A DNA stretch of 64,000 bases from DATBFU01 sp035498405 (GTDB lineage: Bacteria; Acidobacteriota; Thermoanaerobaculia; UBA5066; Gp7-AA6): assembly GCA_035498405.1 (NCBI GenBank), contig DATKAE010000003.1:62001-126000 (forward strand). The letters run 5' to 3'. Below the pieces are notes generated by a model. That model did not search any database. It was given only the letters and a program-made list of their open reading frames with translations, and was not told the DNA's origin. How positions within the stretch are numbered: the stretch's first letter is position 1; each line of letters begins with the position of its first letter. The position numbers were made by a program, and so were the translations under genes. Positions 7,696 through 17,123 of this stretch are shown one piece after another.

Positions 7696-10600
7696 ATGGG
7701 CCGCGGCGTGGCGTTGGCATCCGGCGTGGTGGCTCTCGGACTGCTCGCCACTGGACCCGTGTCGGCTCAATGCACAGGGTGCTCTAATCCATCGTTTCTC
7801 GCTCCGCGTGCGTATTCCGCCATCGGGGCGTCCTATTGTTGCAACAGTTCGAATCGCTTCGCGCTAGGCGATTTCAATCGGGACGGCTACACGGACCTGG
7901 TCTCGCAGACCAGCTCATTTCCCGCGGCTTTGGCTGTGTTTCCCGGGAACCCCAATGGGCACTTCGGTGACTCGATTGGCTCGGCAAGTACTGCAAACCC
8001 GCTTTCAGAGCTGATCGCAGCCGACTTCGACGGGGATGGGAATCTCGACGTTCTCGGGAACTCTCAGTACTACCCCTACGATTTCTACCTGTTTCGGGGA
8101 AAGGGCGATGGGACCTTCTTCGATGGCCAGCCGCTCGGCTTTGGCCAGGGCTTTCAGTTGGCCTCCGGAGATTTCAACGGCGACGGGATTCCTGATGTCG
8201 CCTACGCGAGCAGTACCGGTGTGCTGATCCGCCTCGGCCACGGCGACGGCTCTTTCGCGTCCCCAGCCTTCCTGCCGACCGGCTCCAATCCTGACTGGGT
8301 GACCGCGGCGGATGTGAACGGAGACGGGGTATCGGACCTGGTCGTTTCCACCTACACGAGTGGCGTCGCTGTCATCCTTGGATCGCTCTCGGGCCTTTTC
8401 GGCCCCGCGACTCTGTACGACGTTGGCGGCACCTATCCGGGACCTCCTGTCGTCGCGGACTTGAGCGGCGACGGGATGGCGGACATCGCGGTTTCGGTCG
8501 GCACGGGGATCGTCTGGCTGCGCGGAGTGGGGTCCGGAGCATTCGCGGTTGGGGGAACGATCCCATTGAGTAACGTGGGTCTTGGGCTTGCGGCAGGCGA
8601 CTTCGACGCGGACGGAACGACCGATCTGCTCGCGGTGTCGAGCGCGTATTACCAGCCGTCGCTCACCCTGCTTCACGGGACCGGGGGCGGCAACTTCGTC
8701 GCCGCCGCAACCACTTTCGATTCCGTCTCGAATCCTTTTCTTCTCGTGGCGGATCTCAACCACGATGGGCTTGCCGATGTCGTCGCGGGCGGCTCCAACA
8801 GCTTCGTGGTGTTCTTGAGCGCGCCCGGCACAGGCCTCGACCTCCCGGGCTCCGTCCAGATCGACTCGTTCGTTTCTCTGGCCATAGCAGACTTCAATGG
8901 GGATGCGAAGTCCGATGTTGCGGTCGCCTCCTACAACGGCGTTCTGCGGATCCTCTTCGGCAGCGCTTCCGGGAGCCTCGTGAGCGGACCAACGTCGACC
9001 TACCCCTCGACCTTCAGCTCTCTGGCCTCCACCGACTTCGACGGAGACGGGAAGGCCGATCTGGCCGCGCTCGATTCAGGTGGGCACGTCTCTGTGCTCC
9101 TTGGAAACGGAGCTGGTTCGTTCTCGTCTCCCCACACGCAGACGGTCACCCCGGGTGGGAACCTGATCGCCGTGGCGGACCTCAATGGCGACGGCAAGCC
9201 CGACGTGATCGTTGCCAACGCGGGCATGGGGTCGCTCTCGGTGCTGTTGGGCGCCGGGAACGGGAGTCTGTTACCCCCCCGGAGCTTCGCCGTTGGTCCT
9301 CAACCGCTGTCTCTGGCGGTGGCGGACTTCGATGGCGATGGCCATCAGGACGTCGCGGTCGCCACCAGTGGCATGAATGCTTTCACGCTGATGTTCGGAG
9401 ATGGAGCCGGCGGGTTTCGCTCCATCCTGTTGGTGAGCACGGATTCGCAGCCCACGAGCCTGGTTGCGGGGGATTTCAACGGGGATGGGTTCCCCGACGT
9501 CGCTGTGGGAATGGCCAACCCCCCGATTTTTCTGAGGCTCTACTTCGGAGATGGCACCGGATCCTTCGTCTCTTCTCCGTACGCGAGCCTGCCCGCCGTC
9601 CAGCTGGTCGCCGCGGATTTCAATCAAGACGGCTGGCTCGATCTGGGCGTTTCCTCGAGCACGGTCGCCGGTATTGGCGTTCTGATGAACGACGGCAGTG
9701 GTCATTTCGGCGAACCATTCATCTACTCGGGCGGTTCCCACCTCGGGACGGGAGACTTCGATGGAGATGGACGGCCGGACATCGTTGCAGCCCAGACGGG
9801 CGTCACGACCCTCCTCAACACGACCTGCCGTCCGCGCCATCTCGGGATCGCGACGGACGTTCCTCTGTGCCCGCCGGCCGACACCGTCCTGGTTCCTCAG
9901 CCGGCGCTCAGCGTCCTGGACGATGCGGAGAACGTGATCACGTGCGCATCGGGGGGCGCAACCGCCTCGCTCGTGCCCGGGAGCGGCCCACCGGGTGCGT
10001 CGCTCGGAGGAACCACGACGGCGTCGATTTCGTCCGGCACGGCCAGCTTCACGGATCTCGCCGTCTCTCCGGCGGGCTTCGGTTATCAGGTTCAGTTCGA
10101 CTCGACGTTCGGGAGCGTTCGGAGCCGCGTCTTTTCGACCTCTCCGATCGACGTGTCGATCTCGGGACCCAGCTCGATCTGCGCCGGAACGGTCGCGACC
10201 TACGACGCCGGCCCGGGATTCGACAGCTACCGGTGGCTCCTCGATGGAGTCCCGGTCGGGTCGGGCCGGACCGTTCTGATCGCGCCGGCGCCCGGGGCGC
10301 ACTCGCTGCAGGTCACCGTGACGGAAGAGACTTGCAGCGCGACGGGGTCCCTGGCGATTGCGGCCAGCCCGGCAGTGGTCGCGACCATTCTTCATCCCGC
10401 GTCCGTGTGTGCAGCCTCCTTGGGCAACACAGCGTCGGTCCCGGGATTTCCGGCAGGCACGACGTACAACTGGTCGATCACGAACGGAACCATCACTTCA
10501 GGGCAGGCGACAGCGAGCATCACCTTCACGGCGGGCCCCAGCGGCGCCGTCGGGCTGACAGTGTCGGCACAAGTGCCGAACGGCTGCGTCAGCCATGCGG

Positions 10601-10998
10601 CGGTATCGGTGCCGGTTGGCATCTGCGGGTCCTTCTACACGCTCACGCCGTGTCGGCTGATCGACACGCGCAAGCCGAACGGCTCGCTCGGTGGACCCGC
10701 CCTCGTCGGCCAATCCGCTCGCACCTTCGGAGCTTTCGGTAACTGCGGAATCCCGCCCACCGCCCGCACGCTGGCAGCCAACATCACCGTGACGCAATCC
10801 ACCGCGGACGGCTTCCTGAGCGTCTACCCGCTGGGCGCCCCGGCTCCAGGCACTTCGACGATCAACTATCGGACGGGTCAAACTCGAGCCAACAACACCC
10901 TCGTGTCACTGGACGGGTCAGGCGCCTTCGTCGTTCAGTGTGGTCAGGCGGGCGGCCAGGTGAATGTCATCCTCGACGTCACCGGCTACTTTGAGTAG
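7696..10998 (+). CDS. Secreted FG-GAP/VCBS-repeat protein with C-terminal DVTGYF module
   Basis: This 1100-residue protein has a signal peptide (hydrophobic ALASGVVALGLLATG, then VSAQC). Residues ~50-710 are FG-GAP/VCBS repeats with the recurring calcium-loop pattern DFNGDGxPDxxV (DFDGDGNLDV, DVNGDGVSDL, DLNGDGKPDV and more), expected to form a beta-propeller. Residues ~720-980 look like Ig/PKD-type domains. The last ~120 residues run from PCRLIDTR to VILDVTGYF, the same module embedded in the RHS protein upstream. It is probably secreted or surface-attached and involved in binding. Ligand and role are unknown. An ATG preceded by GGAG supports the start. Confidence 0.88.
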   Translation: MGRGVALASGVVALGLLATGPVSAQCTGCSNPSFLAPRAYSAIGASYCCNSSNRFALGDFNRDGYTDLVSQTSSFPAALAVFPGNPNGHFGDSIGSASTANPLSELIAADFDGDGNLDVLGNSQYYPYDFYLFRGKGDGTFFDGQPLGFGQGFQLASGDFNGDGIPDVAYASSTGVLIRLGHGDGSFASPAFLPTGSNPDWVTAADVNGDGVSDLVVSTYTSGVAVILGSLSGLFGPATLYDVGGTYPGPPVVADLSGDGMADIAVSVGTGIVWLRGVGSGAFAVGGTIPLSNVGLGLAAGDFDADGTTDLLAVSSAYYQPSLTLLHGTGGGNFVAAATTFDSVSNPFLLVADLNHDGLADVVAGGSNSFVVFLSAPGTGLDLPGSVQIDSFVSLAIADFNGDAKSDVAVASYNGVLRILFGSASGSLVSGPTSTYPSTFSSLASTDFDGDGKADLAALDSGGHVSVLLGNGAGSFSSPHTQTVTPGGNLIAVADLNGDGKPDVIVANAGMGSLSVLLGAGNGSLLPPRSFAVGPQPLSLAVADFDGDGHQDVAVATSGMNAFTLMFGDGAGGFRSILLVSTDSQPTSLVAGDFNGDGFPDVAVGMANPPIFLRLYFGDGTGSFVSSPYASLPAVQLVAADFNQDGWLDLGVSSSTVAGIGVLMNDGSGHFGEPFIYSGGSHLGTGDFDGDGRPDIVAAQTGVTTLLNTTCRPRHLGIATDVPLCPPADTVLVPQPALSVLDDAENVITCASGGATASLVPGSGPPGASLGGTTTASISSGTASFTDLAVSPAGFGYQVQFDSTFGSVRSRVFSTSPIDVSISGPSSICAGTVATYDAGPGFDSYRWLLDGVPVGSGRTVLIAPAPGAHSLQVTVTEETCSATGSLAIAASPAVVATILHPASVCAASLGNTASVPGFPAGTTYNWSITNGTITSGQATASITFTAGPSGAVGLTVSAQVPNGCVSHAAVSVPVGICGSFYTLTPCRLIDTRKPNGSLGGPALVGQSARTFGAFGNCGIPPTARTLAANITVTQSTADGFLSVYPLGAPAPGTSTINYRTGQTRANNTLVSLDGSGAFVVQCGQAGGQVNVILDVTGYFE

Positions 10999-11051
10999 AG
11001 GGCACGACGCCGTCCTTGACTCGAATTGGCTCCGATCCTCGGGAACAGCGC

Positions 11052-12341
11052 CTACCTCAGATACCCCCAGTTGTGCAGCTTGTCGCTGTCCTCGGCCCAG
11101 CGCTCGCCGATGTCGTCGCGGTAGTACATGTTGGGGATGAGGATGTTGCGCACGCGGGCGTAGGCCTGCTCCTTCGCCTGCTTCATCGTCTGGCCGAGGC
11201 CGACGACGGTCAAAATGACGCCCGAGGTGCCTGCCACGAGCCACTGCCCCTCGACGATCTTGACGTCCTCGATGTGGACCTCTTCAGGCGCTCCCTTCTT
11301 GAAGACGATGACAGCGCTCCGTGAGAAGGACTCGAAGGTCTCCTTGTCGTCGAAGGGAAAGGGCGGCATGACGATCCGCACGCCGACCTGGAAGCCGCTC
11401 TTGACCTTGAGCTTCGGATCGAGGCCGTGGGCGAGGTCCCAGAGGAAGTGCCCGATCGGCGTGATCATGCCCTCCTGCTGGATGAAGATCGTGGGATAGC
11501 CGAAGCGCGAGGTGAACTCGAGCGGGTAGATCCCGTTGTTGTTCACGATGCAGTTGATGTCGATGTAGCCGACGTAGCCCTCTTCGGCGAGCCTCCCCTG
11601 CATCTTGAGCAGCGTCTGCTCGAACAGCTTGTTCGGCTCGCTCCAGAACATCGTCGTGCCCATCTCGCCGGTGGGCGGCCCGATGTTTCCGGGAAAGAGC
11701 TTCTTGTGCTCGAAGTTGACATTGATGGGATAAACGAACGCCTTCCCGTTGAAGAAGGCGCCGACCGCCACCTCCACACCCACGACCCGCTTCTGGAGCT
11801 GGAAGACCTTGATCTCCTCGGAGAAGGCCTTCTTGTACGCCTCGAGCATCCGGATGACGTCGCGTCCGTCCTCCTCGTCGCCGACGAAGAGCCGCCGCTT
11901 GACGTTGCCGGCCGCGCCGGACGGCTTGATCACGTAGCGCCCCGGGTTGTCGAAGACGTGCTGGATGGCCTCGTCGAACGACTCGAAGTCGCGATAGGGG
12001 ATGATCCCGACGCCGGCCTTCTTCAACTCCTCCTGCCCGAAGGAGCGGTCGTCCTCGAGGCGATCGGTGTAAGCGCTGCCGCCCACGACCGGCTTGCCGC
12101 GAGCGCGAAGCTCCTGCGCCTTGGCACCCTGGCCGAGCGTGTCGTCGAACACGACGATGTCGGCCCAGTCGACGTCCTTTTCCCAGTCGTCGGACTTGGG
12201 GACGAATCCGTCCGCGATGTCCTTCTCCTCCTCGTCGCCGATGAAGTAGCGGACCTCGTAGCCTTCCTTCAGGACCTGCCAGGCGATGTCGCCGACCAAG
12301 CCGGAGAGGGAGACGAACAGGAACTTACGCTTCTTTTCCAT
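11052..12341 (-). CDS. PurD-like ATP-grasp protein (phosphoribosylamine-glycine ligase family)
   Basis: A 429-residue protein begins with a pre-ATP-grasp domain (FLFVSLSGLVGDIAWQVL, ADIVVFDD). It continues with an ATP-grasp fold: GGSAYTDRLEDDRSFGQEEL resembles the PurD segment before the ATP domain, followed by YVIKPSGAAGN, GVEVAVGAFFNGK and YIDINCIVNNNGIYPLEF. PurD joins phosphoribosylamine and glycine in purine synthesis. This form is divergent and lies with no other purine gene, so it may ligate another substrate. It is the last gene of a minus-strand run after the ASPIC protein and the GT39-like protein, and it converges with the FG-GAP gene 53 bp away. Confidence 0.7.
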   Translation of the reverse strand: MEKKRKFLFVSLSGLVGDIAWQVLKEGYEVRYFIGDEEEKDIADGFVPKSDDWEKDVDWADIVVFDDTLGQGAKAQELRARGKPVVGGSAYTDRLEDDRSFGQEELKKAGVGIIPYRDFESFDEAIQHVFDNPGRYVIKPSGAAGNVKRRLFVGDEEDGRDVIRMLEAYKKAFSEEIKVFQLQKRVVGVEVAVGAFFNGKAFVYPINVNFEHKKLFPGNIGPPTGEMGTTMFWSEPNKLFEQTLLKMQGRLAEEGYVGYIDINCIVNNNGIYPLEFTSRFGYPTIFIQQEGMITPIGHFLWDLAHGLDPKLKVKSGFQVGVRIVMPPFPFDDKETFESFSRSAVIVFKKGAPEEVHIEDVKIVEGQWLVAGTSGVILTVVGLGQTMKQAKEQAYARVRNILIPNMYYRDDIGERWAEDSDKLHNWGYLR

Positions 12342-12370
12342 GCGTCAGTTTTTCGGAACCTGTGGGGATT

Positions 12371-13735
12371 CTATCGGCTGATGCGCTCTCGGCGGGTTCC
12401 GCCGGCCCCGCTCGACGACGTCATCCGCGCGAGCCACATGCCGGCAAGCGGCAGGATCACGTCCTCGCTCGGCCAGCGGTACCGGCCGTTGACGGCGATG
12501 GCCGCGGAGACGATCGGGACGTAGAGGGCGGCGGCCGCAAAACCGGCCGCCAGCGCGCGGTCGGGAATCGATCCCGCGCGGGCGCGCCCGACGAGCACGA
12601 GAAACCCGGCGAGCGCGGCTAGAGCGAGCAGGAGGCCGGCCACCCGCAGTCCGAGTCGCACGGATCGCTGATGAGACTTCAGCGGATGGGCGCCCGGCAG
12701 TACGTCGGCCGGGGGGCTGGGAGGCGAGATTTGCTCGGCGAAGATCGCGAGGCCGGCCGCGAAGCCGTCGTCCGTCGAGATGATTCGAAGCTTTCGGAGG
12801 TAGAGCGCGGCGGCCCGGCCGGGATTGGCCCGGATCCAGCGCCAGGCCTCCTCCCGGGCGGCATCGTCGACGGCGAGCGCTCCCCGCGCGCCCACCCCCG
12901 GCCGCAGGCGCTCGAGATCCTCGGCCCATTCGTACCAGTCGCCGGTGGCGCGCGGGTTGTTCCCGATGAAGAGGCCGACGCCGCCGACCGTGCTCAGGAA
13001 CGTGAACCGCCCGATCGCGCGCGCGTTGTGGATCCCCCACGGCAGCAAGACGGCGTGCTCGACGGCGAGGAGAACCAGAAGCTCCACGGCGATGCGGCGC
13101 GAGCGCTCCCTGCCCGCCAGGGCTCCCGCGAGCCAGACCAGAGGGAGCAGATACGCGACGCTGCGAGTCAGGGTGAGAAGCCCGATCGTCGCCCCGGCGG
13201 CCGCGGCGGGACCGAGGGAAGGAACGGAGATCCAGCGGCGCACCGCCAGGAGGAGAAAGAGAAGCAGAAGCGGCGTGAAGAGGTTCTCCGATGCGATCAA
13301 GTCGGACATGAGGAGAGATCGGGGAAAGAAGGAAAGGAGCGCGGCCGTCCACAGCCCCGCCGCCTGGCCCCAGAGGCCTCGCGCGAGGATCGCTCCGAAC
13401 GCCGCCGCGAGGAGCGCGAGCGCCGAATTGGCCGCCTTCGCGGCGAGCAACGCTTTCTCTGGCGGCGCCGCTCGGAGGGCGGCGGCGAGAACGATCGGAT
13501 AGGCGGGGGGATGGCTTGCCTCTGGAATTCCGGGTCGGATCTCGTCGCGGCCGGAGCGAGCGAGGCTCTCCGCCCGCCGGAAGTACCCGAGGAAATCGGA
13601 CACCGGTTGCGTCGGGATCCAGACGTCGATCGCCAGCCGAAGGAGGAACCCGGCAAGGAGGATCCAGGCGAGACGGATGCCATATCCCCAATCGCGCCGC
13701 CGTGCTCCGGGCTCGCCCGGCGCTCTTTCGGTCAC
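12371..13735 (-). CDS. GT39-type membrane glycosyltransferase
   Basis: A 454-residue polytopic protein. The GTG at 13735 overlaps the upstream gene's TGA (GTGA), and extending further would only run through that gene in another frame. Many hydrophobic helices follow a first loop (DVWIPTQPVSDFLGYFRRAESLARSG) with the acidic residue typical of GT39/ArnT-like enzymes, and HPPAYPIVLA is also typical. Such enzymes move a sugar from a polyprenyl-phosphate carrier onto a protein or lipid outside the membrane. The soluble C-terminal part contains FIGNNPRATGDWYEW, common in this group. Its partner may be the secreted ASPIC protein upstream, but that is a guess. Confidence 0.75.
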   Translation of the reverse strand: MTERAPGEPGARRRDWGYGIRLAWILLAGFLLRLAIDVWIPTQPVSDFLGYFRRAESLARSGRDEIRPGIPEASHPPAYPIVLAAALRAAPPEKALLAAKAANSALALLAAAFGAILARGLWGQAAGLWTAALLSFFPRSLLMSDLIASENLFTPLLLLFLLLAVRRWISVPSLGPAAAAGATIGLLTLTRSVAYLLPLVWLAGALAGRERSRRIAVELLVLLAVEHAVLLPWGIHNARAIGRFTFLSTVGGVGLFIGNNPRATGDWYEWAEDLERLRPGVGARGALAVDDAAREEAWRWIRANPGRAAALYLRKLRIISTDDGFAAGLAIFAEQISPPSPPADVLPGAHPLKSHQRSVRLGLRVAGLLLALAALAGFLVLVGRARAGSIPDRALAAGFAAAALYVPIVSAAIAVNGRYRWPSEDVILPLAGMWLARMTSSSGAGGTRRERISR

Positions 13736-16029
13736 GGCGTGTCCTCGCCTTCCTTGACCGTCAATACCCCGGCCTTCACGTCCTGGCGAAGGGTGAGTCG
13801 TCCGGAAGGCCAGCGAATGATCACTCGCTCGGCCTTCTCCCGGCCGCCGAGGCCGAAGTACAGGGCCTTCGAGCCCGAGGAGAGAAACGAGTAGCCTGCG
13901 GCGACGACCTGCGTGCGCTTGCGGCCGCCGGCCTCCACGGTCACGGTCGCGCCCAGAGCATCGCGCGTCGATCGGTAGCGAGTGGGCGCCTCCGGATTTC
14001 CTTCGAGCTTGACGACGAGAGTGTTTGCGTGGGAGGGGTTTCGGTTGATCCAGAGGGCCGGAGGCTGCAGGAATCCCGTGGCGAAGAGGTCGGGGGCGCC
14101 GTCGCCGTTGGCGTCGGTGATGACGAGGCCCCGCTGGTTGCCCTGCGACTCGAGACCGGTCACGGCGGCGAGCTCGTCGAAGTGCCGGCCATCGCGGTTC
14201 CGGTAGAACCGCTTGGGCGGCCGGCCCCAGAGCGAGTCGTCCCCGAAATCGGCGATCGTAATGCCCTTCTCGAACTTCGTGTACTCGGCGCTCATCAGGT
14301 TCCAGAAGTCGATCTCGTGCTCGCGCTCGTTTTTTCCGGTCACCATCCCGTTGACGACAAAGAGATCCGGGCGGCCGTCGAGATCGGCGTCCACGAAGAC
14401 ACAGCCCCACGACCAGGAGGTGTCCCAGACCCCGGCCTCATCCGACGTTCTCTCGAAGTGGCCGTTGCCCTCGGAGCGGAAGAGCGAGGAGCCGCGCGAA
14501 AGCTTTTTCAGGCGCCGCCAGACGAGGGGGCGTCCGAGCGAGTAGGGGAACTCGGGCATGGGGAAGCGCGAGTCGCGAAGGAACCAGTTGAAGGGAAAGG
14601 AGTAATTCGAGACATAGAAGTCCAGGCGCCCATCTCCGTCGTAATCGTCGATCGCCACGCCCATGCCGAAGCCGGGGTCGAGGATGCCGGCCTTTCTTGC
14701 GGCATTGACGAAGGTGCCGTCGCCCCGGTTGCGCAAGTACGAGTTGTTGCCAAAGTCGTTGGCGACGTAGAGGTCGGGCCACCCGTCGCCATCGAGATCC
14801 GCGGACTCGAGAGCAAGGGCCCAGCCCGTGTCGCCGGTGCGCGATGCGGCGGTCACGTCGGTGAAGGTTCCGTCCCCGTTGTTGTGGAAGAGATGGTTGG
14901 GAGGGGCGTTGTTGGCATTGAGGTTCGGGCCGTGGTCCGGGCGCCCGTATACGAGGACGTAGAGGTCGGGCCGGCCGTCGCGGTCGTAGTCGAAGGCTGC
15001 GGCCGACGTGCAGTAGGCATTCAGGGCGACGCCGGCCTTCTGGCCGATCTCCTCGAAGGTTCCGTCCCCGCGGTTTCGGTAGAGAAGATTGGGCCGATCG
15101 AGGTAGGTCACGTAGAGGTCCGTGCGGCCGTCGTTGTCGAAGTCGAAGGCGAGCGCCCCGATGCCCTCGCCCTCCTGGCCGGCCACCCCGGCTCTCGCCG
15201 TCACGTCCTCGTAGGTCCCGTCGCCGCGGTTGCGGTACAGGTGATTGCCGTCGCCGCCGGCCAGGAAGAGGTCTTCGCGCCCGTCGCCGTCGAAGTCGAG
15301 CACCGCCGCGCCGGGCGGCATGTGCTCGCCCGGGACCGGGACGTTTCGGGCGGCATCCGGAAGAAACGCCCGGTGCACATGCGCGAGGCCGGCTGCCTGC
15401 GCCGTCTCTTCGAAGAGAGGCTCGCCCGCCGAGGCGGCGAGCCAGCTCTCGACCCACGCCGACTGCATTCGCCACGCGCGAGTCTTGCCGGGGGCGGGAG
15501 CGAGCAGGACATGGATTCTTCCCCCGTCCTGTCGCAAGTCGCCGGCCTGCCCTCGTCCTGTCAGCAGCACGCCGAGCACCGCCTCTCGCCGGCTCCCGCG
15601 CCGGCGAAAGTCGAAGATCAGGCTCTCGGATCTCCCGAGCGAGCCGAAGCCTGCTCGAATCTCGGCCAGGCGCGCTCGAAGCTCCCGGCTCCCTCTCCCG
15701 GCGGGGGAGGGTTGGGGTGAGGCGCTTCCCGAGTACACGGCGACCCGCAGCGTTGACGGGGTCTCGACGGTCTGCAAGCCATCGCCCGGCAGGGGGCCTT
15801 GCCAGGCGAAGTCCGCCTTGTAGAGCGTCGAGTCCCTGGCGCCGGCCTTCCAGTCCTCCAGGAACTCCTGCGCAAACACCGAGACGCCGTCGGAGTAGTC
15901 CTCGAGCGTCGGGTAAGACTCCGGCGAGCGGGCGGCACCCACCCAAAGCAGGCACGCCGCGGCGAGGAGCGCGAGGAATCGGCGGCGGCCGCGCACCGCG
16001 AAAATATAATCGACCGCCGAAGCGAGCAC
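13732..16029 (-). CDS. CRTAC1-like FG-GAP/ASPIC-UnbV exported protein
   Basis: This 765-residue protein has an N-terminal membrane/signal helix (FLALLAAACLLWVGAA). A unique ~190-residue domain precedes LFEETAQAAGL, where the CRTAC1-type region starts. FG-GAP repeats follow (VLDFDGDGREDLFLAGG, AFDFDNDGRTDLYV, AFDYDRDGRPDLYV, ESADLDGDGWPDLYVAND, IDDYDGDGRLDFYVSN), each separated by LYRNRGDGTFEEI-type linkers. An ASPIC/UnbV domain ends it (ALGATVTVEAG, VIIRWPSG). Such proteins are exported calcium-binding propellers, abundant in Acidobacteriota and Planctomycetota; the ligand is unknown. The GTG at 16029 is only 8 nt from the divergent methyltransferase start. A GTG at 15996, just before the hydrophobic core, is an alternative. 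Confidence 0.82.
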   Translation of the reverse strand: MLASAVDYIFAVRGRRRFLALLAAACLLWVGAARSPESYPTLEDYSDGVSVFAQEFLEDWKAGARDSTLYKADFAWQGPLPGDGLQTVETPSTLRVAVYSGSASPQPSPAGRGSRELRARLAEIRAGFGSLGRSESLIFDFRRRGSRREAVLGVLLTGRGQAGDLRQDGGRIHVLLAPAPGKTRAWRMQSAWVESWLAASAGEPLFEETAQAAGLAHVHRAFLPDAARNVPVPGEHMPPGAAVLDFDGDGREDLFLAGGDGNHLYRNRGDGTYEDVTARAGVAGQEGEGIGALAFDFDNDGRTDLYVTYLDRPNLLYRNRGDGTFEEIGQKAGVALNAYCTSAAAFDYDRDGRPDLYVLVYGRPDHGPNLNANNAPPNHLFHNNGDGTFTDVTAASRTGDTGWALALESADLDGDGWPDLYVANDFGNNSYLRNRGDGTFVNAARKAGILDPGFGMGVAIDDYDGDGRLDFYVSNYSFPFNWFLRDSRFPMPEFPYSLGRPLVWRRLKKLSRGSSLFRSEGNGHFERTSDEAGVWDTSWSWGCVFVDADLDGRPDLFVVNGMVTGKNEREHEIDFWNLMSAEYTKFEKGITIADFGDDSLWGRPPKRFYRNRDGRHFDELAAVTGLESQGNQRGLVITDANGDGAPDLFATGFLQPPALWINRNPSHANTLVVKLEGNPEAPTRYRSTRDALGATVTVEAGGRKRTQVVAAGYSFLSSGSKALYFGLGGREKAERVIIRWPSGRLTLRQDVKAGVLTVKEGEDTP
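16005..16010 (+). promoter_or_regulatory. Candidate -10 box (TATAAT) of the methyltransferase gene
   Basis: A perfect TATAAT inside AAAATATAATCGACC lies 27 nt before the GTG at 16038. This A/T-rich patch stands out in GC-rich surroundings and overlaps the start of the divergent gene. No clear -35 box is visible. Confidence 0.45.
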
Positions 16030-16037
16030 GAAGAAGC

Positions 16038-17090
16038 GTGTCCTCCCTCCGCGAGCGCTTGGTGGAGCGAATCACCCGGGAGGGCCCGATTTCGTTCCGG
16101 GACTTCATGGAGACGGCGCTCTACGACCCCCGGGACGGCTATTACGCGCGCGGCGCGGCGATCGGAGACGCCGGGGACTTCGTGACTTCGCCGACGATCT
16201 CTCCGGTCTTTGCCGCGGCGATCGCGCAGGAGTTCCGCCGGGGGACGGAGAGCCAGCGGGGCCCGATCGACTTCGTCGATGTGGGCGCCGGCGATGGACG
16301 GTTTCTCTCCGATCTCGCGGCCGCCCTGAAGAAGCAGGACCCGGAGCTCGCCGCGCGGGTCCGGCTGACCGCGGTCGAGCGATCGGCCCGCGCCCGCGAG
16401 CGGCTCCGGCGGCGCGAGCTGCCGGGGACCCTGTGTGTCTGCGAATCGGTCGAAGAGGTGCCACGGGCGTCGATTCGCGGCTGGATCTTCTCCAACGAGT
16501 TCTTCGACGCCCTTCCGGTCGTGCGGGTCGAGGGGGCCGCGGACGGGCCGCGCGAGCTGCGCGTGGGCCTTGAGAACGGGCGGTTCGTGTGGGTCGCAGC
16601 GCCGGCGCCGGAAGCGGTCGCGAAGCATCTCTCCGCGTTCGGGATCTCGCTCGAACCGGGTCAGCAGGGCGAGGTGGCATTGGACGCCGCGCCGACTTAT
16701 CGAACTCTCTGCCGCGCGCTCGCGAGCGGGTCGATCGTCACCTTCGACTACGGGCACCGCGCCGAGATCCTCTATCATCCGCTCGCGCGCCGGCGGGGGA
16801 CGCTCGCCGTCCACTCGGCGGGGCGTCGAGGCGGGGATCCTCTCTCGCGTCCAGGCGAAATCGATCTGACCGCGCACGTGAACTGGGATGACCTGCGCGG
16901 CGTCGGAGAGGCGGAGGGGCTTCGGACGCGCGGCGTCTTCCGACAGGGTCGCTTCCTGCTCGAGGCGGGTCTCCTCGATCTGGTCGAAAGCGACGCCGAA
17001 AAGTGGCGCGCGTATCGACTGATCGATCCGGAAGGAATGGGCGAAGAACTGTCGGTCTTGATTCAGACGCGCGCCCCGGCGCCCCTTTGA
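16038..17090 (+). CDS. SAM-dependent methyltransferase, MidA/NDUFAF7 family (complex I assembly factor)
   Basis: This 350-residue protein starts at GTG 16038. The N-terminus has the family hallmark: ITREGPISFRDFMETALYDP, then GYYARG and GDFVTSPTISPVFA. The SAM-binding motif FVDVGAGDGRFLSDL and the motif IFSNEFFDALPVVR follow, then FDYGHRAEILYHP and LTAHVNWDDL. In mitochondria NDUFAF7 symmetrically dimethylates an arginine of the 49-kDa complex I subunit (NuoD homologue) early in assembly. Here the gene sits directly before nuoA, and its stop codon overlaps the nuo -35 box. That context supports the same job for NuoD of this operon. The likely target, the Arg in HRGTEK, is present in NuoD. Confidence 0.85.
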   Translation: MSSLRERLVERITREGPISFRDFMETALYDPRDGYYARGAAIGDAGDFVTSPTISPVFAAAIAQEFRRGTESQRGPIDFVDVGAGDGRFLSDLAAALKKQDPELAARVRLTAVERSARARERLRRRELPGTLCVCESVEEVPRASIRGWIFSNEFFDALPVVRVEGAADGPRELRVGLENGRFVWVAAPAPEAVAKHLSAFGISLEPGQQGEVALDAAPTYRTLCRALASGSIVTFDYGHRAEILYHPLARRRGTLAVHSAGRRGGDPLSRPGEIDLTAHVNWDDLRGVGEAEGLRTRGVFRQGRFLLEAGLLDLVESDAEKWRAYRLIDPEGMGEELSVLIQTRAPAPL

Positions 17091-17114
17091 CTCTCTCTAC
17101 CTAACCGATAGAAT
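17087..17114 (+). promoter_or_regulatory. Promoter of the nuo operon
   Basis: TTGACT (17087-17092) and TAGAAT (17109-17114) are separated by 16 nt, a good housekeeping-type promoter. The expected start of transcription lies only 2-4 nt before the nuoA TTG at 17124, so the message should be leaderless or nearly so. The -35 box includes the stop codon of the methyltransferase gene. Confidence 0.65.
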
Positions 17115-17123
17115 GGCCGGACC

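Noticed and set aside
13736..14410. Upstream extension of the GT39-like minus-strand gene by 225 codons
   Set aside because: This stretch is Arg/Pro-rich and lies in another frame of the well-supported ASPIC protein gene; the GTG at 13735 with GTGA overlap is the natural start.
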